Assembly: GCA_029864945.1 (NCBI GenBank) | Contig: JAOTSL010000019.1 | Location: 1 to 19,398, forward strand | Origin: Gammaproteobacteria bacterium | GTDB lineage: Bacteria > Pseudomonadota > Gammaproteobacteria > S012-40 | Length of the DNA stretch: 19,398 bases | Reading direction: 5' to 3' | Part shown: positions 8,234 to 16,602 of the stretch, piece after piece | Numbering within the stretch: the first letter of the stretch is position 1 | How the letters are laid out: each line of letters opens with the position of its first letter | Notes under the pieces: model-generated | Told to the model about the DNA's origin: nothing | Databases searched by the model: none | What the model saw: the letters and a program-made list of their open reading frames with translations, nothing else | Position numbers and translations under genes: made by a program

Positions 8234-9871
8234 CTAAATGCTTTGTTTTACGGGGATTTCAAAAATAAACTCAGAGCCTTTTTCAGTCCGGTTTTTCGCC
8301 CATATATTTCCATTATGTTTTCCAATTATTTCTTTACAAATTGCCAGCCCCAAACCTGTACCACCAGCACCTGTGTTGGTTTTGCTACTTTGTATGAATT
8401 TGTCAAAAATAATTTCTGTTTCCTTTTCAGGGATTCCGACACCTTCATCTGCGATACTAAATTTAATAGTAGGAGTTTCTGACTCGTGTATAGTCTTACT
8501 TGATGAGGTTATATTTATATTTATTTTTCCATCGTGTGGAGAGAATCGAATTGCGTTACACAGTAGATTGCAAATTACCTGTCGTAAAGCATCATAATTG
8601 CATTGAAGTAAGGATACGGTATCACCTTTAGTTAAAGTCCATTGAATCTGTTTTTCCTGCAACCTCGCTTTTTCGGACATAAAACATTGTTTCGTCATAG
8701 TTTCAATATCTTCGTTTTTAAATAATAGTGTGCGGCTATCAGACTCAAGCTTGGATAGATCTAACAAATCATTCAGTAATAATAACAACCTTTCACCGCT
8801 CTCTTTTATATGCCCAAAATATTCCATTGACTTTTCCGGCAAGATGTTTGAGGCGCGACTAAACCCCATATTGGCAAAACTTAAAATTCCATATAGCGGC
8901 GTACGTATTTCATGTGAAATATTAGCGAGAAACTCACTTTTCGCATTATTGGCTTTTTCTGCGAAGTCTTTAGCCAGTTCCAATTCCATGGTGCGATCAA
9001 GCACTGTTTTCTCCAGCATTTCATTATGCCGCCGGATGGTTTCCCTGGCTTTTTTTTCCAATGTTAAATCCCTAACAATTCCACTAAATCGATGAGGCCC
9101 TGGAACGCCAACATCTGCTATTGATATATAAAGGGGAAATTCAGAACCATCCTTTCGCACGCCATGAACTTCTCGTCCATTACCAATTATCTGAGTAACA
9201 CCTGTTTTAAAATAAGCACTAAGATAAGAATCGTGTTGCAGCGCTATTTTCTTTGGCATCAACTTTTGTATATTTTCTCCAATTACCTGTTTTGCGGTAT
9301 ATCCAAACAGTTTTTCTGCCGCAGGGTTATAACTGTTAATTATCCCCAGATCATCTAACGTAATTATTCCATCATTAGCCGTTTCGACAATGGCACGGTA
9401 ACGTATTTCACTTTCACGGATTTCTTTTTCGGTCTGTTTACGCACGATGGAGTAATTAATCGAACGCTCCAATAGTGGAGCAGTCAGCTGGTTTTTAAAC
9501 AAACAGTCCGAAGCACCAAGCCTGATCGCTATTAATTCCATATCGATACTATCTTCCCCAGTCATTATTATAATCGGGGGGGTGTTATCATTTGTTGGAT
9601 CTAGAGCCGCAGCAAGCTCCAGTCCATCTCGGTTATCCAGCGTGACGTCTATCAAATATATATCGTATGACCCTGACTCACTCGCAGCAAAAGCATCTTC
9701 ATACGTCGTCTTCCAGTCTAGATTGAGCTTATCCTGGTCAAATATTTTTTTTAGCAATCTTTCCGCGATTAAATAATCGCTCTCATTATCTTCCACAAAC
9801 AAAATCGATAGTGTTGACAACTTTGAAAGCGATGAATGATTAACCGAAGCTGATGGCTTTTTATTAGTCAA
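8234..9871 (-). CDS. Soluble hybrid histidine kinase, REC-PAS-HisKA-HATPase
   Basis: This protein of 545 residues has no transmembrane segment, so it is a cytosolic sensor. Domains in order: REC about 21-142 (Glu27/Asp28, phosphoacceptor Asp75 in IDVTLDNRDG, Lys126 in LFKNQ); PAS about 155-275 (AIVETANDGIITLDDLG, NPAAEKLFGY); a short coiled coil 275-312; HisKA with His320 in NISHEIRTP; and HATPase_c with N-box near NLLCNAIRFSP, G1 ADEGVGIP and G2 GAGGTGLGLA. All catalytic boxes are intact. The N-terminal receiver suggests it accepts phosphate from another kinase or is allosterically gated before signalling to the downstream regulator. The start is TTG 9871, because an in-frame TGA lies just upstream and no ATG precedes the REC domain. 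GGAA lies about 11 nt upstream. An out-of-frame ATG at 9887 opens a 7-codon ORF that overlaps the start. It is divergent from the autotransporter gene. Confidence 0.93.
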   Translation of the reverse strand: MTNKKPSASVNHSSLSKLSTLSILFVEDNESDYLIAERLLKKIFDQDKLNLDWKTTYEDAFAASESGSYDIYLIDVTLDNRDGLELAAALDPTNDNTPPIIIMTGEDSIDMELIAIRLGASDCLFKNQLTAPLLERSINYSIVRKQTEKEIRESEIRYRAIVETANDGIITLDDLGIINSYNPAAEKLFGYTAKQVIGENIQKLMPKKIALQHDSYLSAYFKTGVTQIIGNGREVHGVRKDGSEFPLYISIADVGVPGPHRFSGIVRDLTLEKKARETIRRHNEMLEKTVLDRTMELELAKDFAEKANNAKSEFLANISHEIRTPLYGILSFANMGFSRASNILPEKSMEYFGHIKESGERLLLLLNDLLDLSKLESDSRTLLFKNEDIETMTKQCFMSEKARLQEKQIQWTLTKGDTVSLLQCNYDALRQVICNLLCNAIRFSPHDGKININITSSSKTIHESETPTIKFSIADEGVGIPEKETEIIFDKFIQSSKTNTGAGGTGLGLAICKEIIGKHNGNIWAKNRTEKGSEFIFEIPVKQSI

Positions 9872-10366
9872 TTTTGAAGATTTCCATATAACGAGTCACA
9901 TAAATACCATTGTTTTATCGGATGTTTAATTAATCGCTTTAACTAAAATGAGACACACACAACAAACAAGAGGTTTAGTGAAATAAAATGCGAATAGATA
10001 GAACGGAAATTACGAAGTAAAAACGGATTGGTTAATTAATGCACACAAAACACATGGTTCTAGTCGGTTTTTAATCTCAACGTTAGATTTTAGTTACCTA
10101 CATAGGCCCAAAAATCACACCCCGGTTATCTACGACACCAGAATAAACCTGCACGAGTTCATGCCATATATGCAACCTAGGACTTAACACTGTTTGGCTG
10201 CCTCCTAGGGCGCGTTAGATTTGCATACTATTGCTGATAACAATGCTCTATAAACTATGACCTACTTAACAAGTAGATCCCACTGCAGATGAGTTATAAT
10301 CCCGGTAAAGACGAAATAAACTCGCGTCATCAGAATCTCATTAGAATCTCACCAAAAAAGTTAAAA
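9872..10366. other. Divergent intergenic region between kinase operon and autotransporter
   Basis: About 495 nt separate the kinase start from the preferred autotransporter start. I could not pick a convincing -35/-10 pair for either direction. The only clear structure is the element relic at 10176-10209. An in-frame ATG at 10289 could extend the autotransporter by 26 residues into this region. Both operons must take their promoters from here, so shared regulation is possible. Confidence 0.5.
10176..10209. mobile_element. Relic of the hairpin element found at 18355-18518
   Basis: 10180-10201 matches 18366-18387 at 21 of 22 positions (GGACTTAACACTGTTTG is identical, then CTGC after one mismatch). 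The unit is bounded by CCTAGG (10176-10181) and CTCCTAGG (10202-10209). These resemble the TAGGAGG outer end of the same element in both orientations, as if an intact copy had lost most of its interior. It lies about 160 nt before the preferred autotransporter start. Confidence 0.6.
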
Positions 10367-12142
10367 ATGCTGAAAATAAACACCAAAAATTTAAAATTAA
10401 TTTGCTTATCTGCGTTAACGTTGCTTTTTGCATTAAATGACGTAATGGCTGCAAATACCTTTAATAAGTTGCAAGGCAGAGATTCGCATCAAAACATTGA
10501 AAGCGGTCTTATTCTTCAAACAACAAATGCTGCTAACAACAATCTTGAGCTTAATAGTCAGGTGAAATTTAATGTTCAGTTAATGTTGAACGATTCACCA
10601 GTACCAGCAGCAAATATAGATTGGGAAATCATTCACAGCGTTACTACTAGCAATGGCCAAACCGCCTACTTTGTTACTGCCGCGTCTCAATTTTCAATTT
10701 TAGAGACCGTTCCAAGCGATATAAACGGCAATTCAAGTATCTTCATTAACACCGGCGAAATCGCATCTGTCTATCGAATTACGGCAACGGCATCTGTTTA
10801 CCTTAATTCCGATCAATTGATCACACTCACACAAACATTTCTCGTTAATGCCGGTGTTCGGGCATCTATCAAGAACAACACACCAGAAAATGAAATCGCT
10901 TCTACATTAGATAACTTATGCCCTAAGCTAGAAGAAAATAAAAATCAACTAACGAAAGCGCAGGAAGCATTGCTTAACCGATGTAACGCCATTCAACAAG
11001 CGGTAAGTGAAGGCAAAACGGTAGAAGTCAGCAAAGCACTTCGACAAATGAGCCCGGAAGAAGTGGCCGTTCAGGCAGATGTTGGTAGCAGTTTCAGTAA
11101 TCAACAAATGTCTAATGTTGCTTCGCGACTAAACGCGGTTAGACGAGGTAGTTCCAAACTTTCTTTTAATAATCTTGGTTTTCGCTATCGGGGGAGAGCG
11201 ATCCCTGTTAACTATATGCTTACGTCACTTTTAGCTGACGAGGGAAACAAAGTAACAAACGAACCCGGCGGCCTGCTTAGCAACCGGCTTGGGGTATTTG
11301 CAAATGGTAGTGCGAGTGCAGGCAATAGAGCCGCTACAAGTAAGGAAGATGGTTTTAAGTTTGACAGTTATGGCCTCACGCTCGGCGCTGATTATCGCGT
11401 GTCATCAACGCGCTTTGTAGGTGCTGCACTTGGGGTTTCTAAAAGCGACGTTCAAATATCCGAGCAAGGAGGAGAAATGAACGCAGCTGGATTAAGTCTT
11501 AATGTTTACCTTAATCAATATCTAGCTGATCAGTGGTATATCGACGGAGTTATCAATATTGGAAATAACACGTTTGATATGCAACGAAACATCAATTTCG
11601 ATTTAAGTGGCAATGCGGTTAATCGCGTAGCCAATAGCAATACTCGCGGCCTGCAACAAGGCTTAAGTATTAGTAGTGGTTACGAGGTGTATGATGGCGC
11701 ACTTTCCGCTTCTTTTTCCGGTAGTCTAAATTATACAAAACTCGGAATTGACGGATTTACTGAAAATGGCGCCCAAGAACTTGATCTTATAATTAATAAA
11801 CAATCCATTGACTCAACAAGTTCAACAATTGGTGCGCAAGTCCAATACACCCATAGCCACCGTCTTGGGGTATTTATTCCTTTTGTTGGCCTTAGCTGGA
11901 TTCATGAATTTAACGACTCACCAGACACAATTAGCGGCGCGTTTGCCAATGATCAATTCAATTCAGCATTTAACATTAAAACAGAAAAGGTAGACAGCAA
12001 CTACTTCAGCAATGTTCAGGGAATTACAGCCATTTTACCGCGCGGTATTTCCGCCTATATTAGAATGGAGAACATCATAGGGCGAGATTATTACAAAACA
12101 ACAAATGTCTCATTCGGTGGACGAATGGAGCTGCAATTTTAG
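10367..12142 (+). CDS. Short-passenger autotransporter (type Va-like) with C-terminal beta-barrel
   Basis: This protein has 591 residues from ATG 10367, chosen because it gives a standard signal peptide (LKLICLSALTLLFALNDVMA). ATG 10289 is an in-frame alternative giving 617 residues, and neither has a good ribosome site. After cleavage, about residues 30-165 form an all-beta Ig-like region (SQVKFNVQLMLNDSPVPAAN). A helical segment with Cys185 and Cys206 (LCPKLEENKNQL, LLNRCNAIQQAV) and ALRQMSPEEVAVQADVGSSF follows, a neck I recall from other autotransporter-barrel proteins. Residues about 301-591 are the autotransporter beta-domain (FDSYGLTLGADYRVS), ending in the terminal phenylalanine GGRMELQF expected for BAM-dependent assembly. 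No protease triad or esterase motif was seen in the passenger, so an adhesive or display role is more likely (inference). The next gene follows immediately. Confidence 0.88.
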   Translation: MLKINTKNLKLICLSALTLLFALNDVMAANTFNKLQGRDSHQNIESGLILQTTNAANNNLELNSQVKFNVQLMLNDSPVPAANIDWEIIHSVTTSNGQTAYFVTAASQFSILETVPSDINGNSSIFINTGEIASVYRITATASVYLNSDQLITLTQTFLVNAGVRASIKNNTPENEIASTLDNLCPKLEENKNQLTKAQEALLNRCNAIQQAVSEGKTVEVSKALRQMSPEEVAVQADVGSSFSNQQMSNVASRLNAVRRGSSKLSFNNLGFRYRGRAIPVNYMLTSLLADEGNKVTNEPGGLLSNRLGVFANGSASAGNRAATSKEDGFKFDSYGLTLGADYRVSSTRFVGAALGVSKSDVQISEQGGEMNAAGLSLNVYLNQYLADQWYIDGVINIGNNTFDMQRNINFDLSGNAVNRVANSNTRGLQQGLSISSGYEVYDGALSASFSGSLNYTKLGIDGFTENGAQELDLIINKQSIDSTSSTIGAQVQYTHSHRLGVFIPFVGLSWIHEFNDSPDTISGAFANDQFNSAFNIKTEKVDSNYFSNVQGITAILPRGISAYIRMENIIGRDYYKTTNVSFGGRMELQF

Positions 12143-12190
12143 CAGATGAAAAACATGTGGCCAAATAGATCAACAAAGAACTTAAACAAT

Positions 12191-15100
12191 ATGAAAAAAA
12201 ACTACCCTTTATTTTTCCTCTTTTTTATATCCTCGTTTATCACCGCCTGTGGTGGTGGAGCACCGGGAGAGCAAGATTCAAACAATGCCATCCCTACTGA
12301 GCAAGTCTCACTTAAGGCACCTGCTGATATTCAATATACCGAATTCGACGGAAAAATCCGCTTAAGCTGGAACAGTGTAAAAGGTGCTGAGCATTACAAG
12401 ATCTATTTATCAACTGAACCTGATACTAATCTAAAAAATGCCATCATCACAAATACTTTTGATAGCATATTATTATTCCCGGATTTATTGCCAAACACAC
12501 CCTATTACGTTGTGTTGTCCAGCATCAACAATAAAGGGGAAGAAATTTTATCACCAGAGTTCCAGGTAATATTAACCACACCTAACGCCACATTAGACCT
12601 GACTCCGCCAATTAATTTTACGGCTACTGCAGGAGAAGGGAAAATATCACTCAGCTGGGAGCCTTTACCCGAAGCAATTAGTTATATTTTATATTATTCC
12701 AATAGTGACCCACTGGCATCCGATATCAATGCACAACAAATTAGAGAAATAGGAAATTCCTTTTTTAATCATCAAAAATTACAAACAGGTGTTGAATTTT
12801 ACTATCGCCTAAGTGCAGTCACACCAGCAGGTCTTACTCAGTCTACTGAAGTCATCAGCGCTACGCCAACCACTTTTTCAACGCCGCCACCGGCACCAGA
12901 AAGCTTTTCTGCATCGTCAGGTGACAGGCTTGTTGCTTTAAGATGGAAACCGGTAGACAACGCAAGTAGTTACAAAATTTACATGGCAACAGAACCCAAT
13001 GTAACAGCAGAAAATGTGAACACACTGCAAAATGGCGAAACACTTTCAGACATAACAAATATTTCAACCAATCGATTAAACCTTGTTAATGATACCACTT
13101 ACTATTTTAGTATAAGCGCATTAAATGCGGCAGGCGAAGGCCCAACATCAGTACCAATTGCCGCAACACCAAAAGAATTTATGGCGACAGTTCCAGGTAA
13201 TATTCGAACAGATAGCCAGGATAAAAACATTAAAATTTCCTGGGATGCCGTAGAAGATGCCAGTGAATACTCTGTATACTGGTCAACTAACCCAACCGCT
13301 GATAAACAGTCCGCTGAAGAAATTTCAGGTATTACTGAAACTCAATTCACGCATATCAATGTAACAAGTTCAGAGGTGATTTATTATTTTATCACCGCAC
13401 ATAATGAAAATGGTGAAAGCGAAAAATCAGCTATCGCTTCCGCTACGCCACAAATCATTCCAGCACCACCACAAGCTCCATTTAACATACGCATTGATGT
13501 TACTCAAGGCAGAATATTTTTTGAATGGGATGAAGCTACAGATGCAGAGGAACATATTATTTACCTGGCATCACAACCAGGTATTACCAAAGAGAATTAT
13601 TTTCAATTAGACAACGGTGCGCGACTTCGTTACATATCATTAAGCAGCTTTAGTAAAACAGGTTTATTACCAGGCACAAATTATTATATTCGGATTTCTG
13701 CTGTTAATGCCGGCGGAGAAGGTACGCTTTCTCAGGAAATTCGTTTCAACACGAAGGTGGATATCACGCCACCGTTTATTACCCTAATTGGAGATAATCC
13801 GCTTAATTTATTTGTTGGCGATACTTACGTTGAAGCCGGTGCAACCGCCAACGATCCTGAAGATGGAAATGTTTCCGCTAACATTATAGTTAACGCAAGC
13901 AATGTGAATACCGCTCAAGCCGGCACTTATCAGGTGACATATAATGTAGCGGACAGTACCGGTAATAATGCAGTAACAGTGAATAGAGATGTTACCGTGA
14001 GTAACTTCAGCCTTTCCGTAAACAATCCAGGCCTAATTGAATTTGGTAGCACACACAATTTAACAGCCTTTGCATCGTCTTCCACATTTGAAAGAGATGT
14101 AACTCACCTTGCTAACTGGGCGACTACAACCAGCGAAACAATAAGCATTTCCAATGAAGTGGGAAATAAAGGAACCATTAACGCTGTCGGAATTGGGAAT
14201 GCAAATATTGGGGTGGAATATAATGGAATAATAACGTCCATTAATATGAGCGTTGCAGATTTATCTCCACCGACAAATCTTACCGCTACTCCCGGATCAC
14301 TGGGTGTCGCACTAAACTGGGCTCCTAATAACAACGGTGGCACTTACTATATATACCGCTCAAATAACCTGCCCATTACAAGCTCTTCCAGTTTCATTTC
14401 TGAAACAACAGGAACGCGATTTTTCGACAACAATGTATCACCTGGTTCAACTTATTTTTACGCAGTTTCCACAGTTGCTTTTCATAATGATAATTTATTT
14501 CAGGGAAATTTGAGTGATGTAGCGGAGGTAACGGCATGGATACCAATAGAGCTCAAAGCGTTTTCAGACCTTGGTCTTGCGCAATGTATTAAAGACACAC
14601 TCCTAATTTACATTGAGCAACTAACTGATTTAAATTGTGACAGTTTTTATGACGGAACCATTGGAGACTTATCCGGAATAGACACTCTCAAAGCATTAGT
14701 AAGTTTGAATATGACATACAGCCGAGTATCAGATTTGTCACCATTAGCTACATTGAGTAATTTGACAACCATTGAGTTTAACTCAAGTCAAATTTCAGAT
14801 ATTTCACCGCTAAGTGCGATAAGCAGTCTGCAGAATGTATACTTAAGATCGAATAAAGTTATAGATATTTCACCATTAGAAAAATTACAAAATTTAGTTA
14901 ACCTAGACCTTTGGGGGAATTCAATTTCTAATGTTACCCCTATTAACAATTTACAATTTCTAGCCCACCTGAACTTAGGGAATAACTTGATTGATGATGT
15001 TAGCTCCTTAACTAATTTACCTTCTTTGTCAGTACTTGATTTAGAAAGTAATAATTTAACAAATATTGACAATTTGAAAAACTTTTCGACTTTAACTAAA

Positions 15101-15934
15101 TTGGATTTAGGCGTTAATCATATATCTAAAATCAATGCGCTTAGTGACTTAGATTCATTAACTAATCTTAGATTAAACGTGAATAATATTATTGAAGTTA
15201 GCCCCTTATTTAATTTGATTGGCTTAATTGAGGTTAATCTTAATGATAATAGTTCTCTTTCTTGCGAAACGGTTCAACAGCTGGATAAAATTATCGACAA
15301 AAGTGATGGTGAATTTACTGGAGCCGTAATTTGGACAACCTGCTTATTAAGCAAAATTGGATTCGACAACGGTTCAATTGATGGCTGGACTAGTAAAGGA
15401 TTAGCGGCATATGACACTGAAACTTTTTATTACCCAGATCCCAGCGCAATTAGTTGGGATGATAATGCCCATTACCCAAATGTACCTGGTAAAGACAGCC
15501 CAGACTCAAACGGTTCGCTTCAACTTTCCAGCAGTGACTTCAGATTACCAGAATTCTTTCCGGTACGTGTCCCCTGGTACGTGGATTTAATATCCCCAGA
15601 TCTTACCTTAGATCCTAGCTGGCAATATTTTAGCGATTTATCTATTTCTGTAGCTAATCGCCAAGGCACTGGTACAATTTTGATTCAACCTATAATCAAC
15701 GCAACTCAACTAGATACCCGCAAAGCCATTATTCTCGAAGAATTAGACGCCAAAGGAACCCCTGTTTTTTACCCCGTTTCAGCAACCGGTGCATGGGACA
15801 ATAGTATAAACCCTTATTTTGGCGATTTATCCAATTACACCATTAACAACTTAATAATAAGGGTACTCGGCAATCAAACTAGTGGACCATTAAAATTAAA
15901 CTTTGACAATATTACAGCTGATCTAGCGAGGTAA
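12191..15934 (+). CDS. Giant FN3/Ig/LRR surface lipoprotein (internalin-like)
   Basis: This protein has 1247 residues from ATG 12191, which places a basic n-region right before the hydrophobic core and lipobox ITAC (Cys20, Gly at +2). An in-frame ATG at 12146, three nt after the autotransporter stop, would add 15 residues and suit translational reinitiation. Domains in order: five FN3 modules (about 38-523, each with an x-L-x-W core such as KIRLSW and KISLSW); a DUF5011-like Ig module (524-602, TPPFITLIGDNPLNLFVGDT); a Big_2-like module (603-692); a sixth FN3 (692-785); a cap with two cysteines; nine SD22-type LRRs (827-1024); and a C-terminal carbohydrate-binding-like beta-sandwich (1055-1247, GFDNGSIDGW). 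The arrangement is that of an extended stalk presenting a binding surface, like Listeria internalins, but lipid-anchored. It is co-oriented with the autotransporter and is probably in one operon with it. The ligand is unknown. Confidence 0.87.
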   Translation: MKKNYPLFFLFFISSFITACGGGAPGEQDSNNAIPTEQVSLKAPADIQYTEFDGKIRLSWNSVKGAEHYKIYLSTEPDTNLKNAIITNTFDSILLFPDLLPNTPYYVVLSSINNKGEEILSPEFQVILTTPNATLDLTPPINFTATAGEGKISLSWEPLPEAISYILYYSNSDPLASDINAQQIREIGNSFFNHQKLQTGVEFYYRLSAVTPAGLTQSTEVISATPTTFSTPPPAPESFSASSGDRLVALRWKPVDNASSYKIYMATEPNVTAENVNTLQNGETLSDITNISTNRLNLVNDTTYYFSISALNAAGEGPTSVPIAATPKEFMATVPGNIRTDSQDKNIKISWDAVEDASEYSVYWSTNPTADKQSAEEISGITETQFTHINVTSSEVIYYFITAHNENGESEKSAIASATPQIIPAPPQAPFNIRIDVTQGRIFFEWDEATDAEEHIIYLASQPGITKENYFQLDNGARLRYISLSSFSKTGLLPGTNYYIRISAVNAGGEGTLSQEIRFNTKVDITPPFITLIGDNPLNLFVGDTYVEAGATANDPEDGNVSANIIVNASNVNTAQAGTYQVTYNVADSTGNNAVTVNRDVTVSNFSLSVNNPGLIEFGSTHNLTAFASSSTFERDVTHLANWATTTSETISISNEVGNKGTINAVGIGNANIGVEYNGIITSINMSVADLSPPTNLTATPGSLGVALNWAPNNNGGTYYIYRSNNLPITSSSSFISETTGTRFFDNNVSPGSTYFYAVSTVAFHNDNLFQGNLSDVAEVTAWIPIELKAFSDLGLAQCIKDTLLIYIEQLTDLNCDSFYDGTIGDLSGIDTLKALVSLNMTYSRVSDLSPLATLSNLTTIEFNSSQISDISPLSAISSLQNVYLRSNKVIDISPLEKLQNLVNLDLWGNSISNVTPINNLQFLAHLNLGNNLIDDVSSLTNLPSLSVLDLESNNLTNIDNLKNFSTLTKLDLGVNHISKINALSDLDSLTNLRLNVNNIIEVSPLFNLIGLIEVNLNDNSSLSCETVQQLDKIIDKSDGEFTGAVIWTTCLLSKIGFDNGSIDGWTSKGLAAYDTETFYYPDPSAISWDDNAHYPNVPGKDSPDSNGSLQLSSSDFRLPEFFPVRVPWYVDLISPDLTLDPSWQYFSDLSISVANRQGTGTILIQPIINATQLDTRKAIILEELDAKGTPVFYPVSATGAWDNSINPYFGDLSNYTINNLIIRVLGNQTSGPLKLNFDNITADLAR
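14669..15262 (+). repeat. Nine tandem 22-residue leucine-rich repeats
   Basis: Each unit is exactly 22 codons in the pattern L-S-x-L-x-x-L-x-x-L-x-x-L-x-L-x-x-N-x-I-x-D, for example ISPLEKLQNLVNLDLWGNSI. This is the SD22/internalin class, and there are no gaps between units. Divergence at DNA level argues against a recent expansion. Confidence 0.85.
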
Positions 15935-16215
15935 TGAAAAAAAAGGAAATAACTTTAAAAGTCAAAATCAGGTTTTTGGTGGATTTGATTGCATGCTTCG
16001 TGGTGCTGTAGGTTTGGTAATTCTAGCTTAATCATTCGCTATTTTTGAAATGACAGAACTATTTGGAATAACCATTTATTTATGACTTACAGCTATAACC
16101 GGCTGGGATCCATTTTATGTAATTTTCTATAATATCTTGCGGAAATACAAAGTAGATACTGCAATACGAGGGCGATTCTAGATAACATCTAGCTCTTTAT
16201 GAAATCATAAAAAAA

Positions 16216-16602
16216 TCATATGGCCCCGGCTTTCACCACTTCGTTTACCACTTTTATTTCGCTTTGCTCGCAATCATCGAATTTATTCAAGAGAAGTTCT
16301 AATTTAATTTCCGATGGAGCACGTTTACACAGGTCCGGGTGAACACGTAAAATTTTCACGGCGCAACTATTACCTGAATGATCACTGAAAATTTCGAAAT
16401 CACTGGCTGAAGTGCATCCCATGCTTATCACAGATATTTCCACTGCGGTATCCATCACTTTCAATGAATACAGCTTTTCTATTTTATTTATGGTGAGTTT
16501 TTGGGGGACACTATTTTCTGCCGTATTTACAGCCTTATTATCTGAAAAAGAACACGCAAACAAGCAGCTTGTGAGTAAAAAAATAAGAATCCAATTATTC
16601 AT
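16216..16602 (-). CDS. Small cysteine-containing lipoprotein coupled to the serine protease gene
   Basis: This protein of 128 residues is read from ATG 16602, which overlaps the protease stop as ATGA (16602-16599), the usual sign of translational coupling. The longer frame from 16650 is rejected because it buries the signal peptide. MNNWILIFLLTSCLFAC is a lipoprotein signal with lipobox LFAC and Ser at +2. The mature part has a low-complexity linker and then a compact domain with four further cysteines (SMGCTSASDFEIF, GNSCAVKI, HPDLCKRAP, FDDCEQSE) that could make two disulfides. I know of no assigned function. Tight coupling suggests it acts with the protease as an anchor, chaperone, substrate or inhibitor; these are inferences only. 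Confidence 0.75.
   Translation of the reverse strand: MNNWILIFLLTSCLFACSFSDNKAVNTAENSVPQKLTINKIEKLYSLKVMDTAVEISVISMGCTSASDFEIFSDHSGNSCAVKILRVHPDLCKRAPSEIKLELLLNKFDDCEQSEIKVVNEVVKAGAI

Noticed and set aside
8204..8482. Plus-strand ORF of 92 codons, and a 119-codon one at 8238-8597
   Set aside because: Both lie antisense within the histidine kinase gene, whose catalytic motifs are intact. They are shadows.
9864..9887. Seven-codon leader peptide before the kinase gene (minus strand)
   Set aside because: It has no ribosome site and no attenuator structure follows. The overlap with the TTG start is probably incidental.
16178..16192. CTAGAT/ATCTAG hairpin near the lipoprotein stop
   Set aside because: A 6-bp AT-rich palindrome without a T run on the relevant strand; too short to support a terminator.
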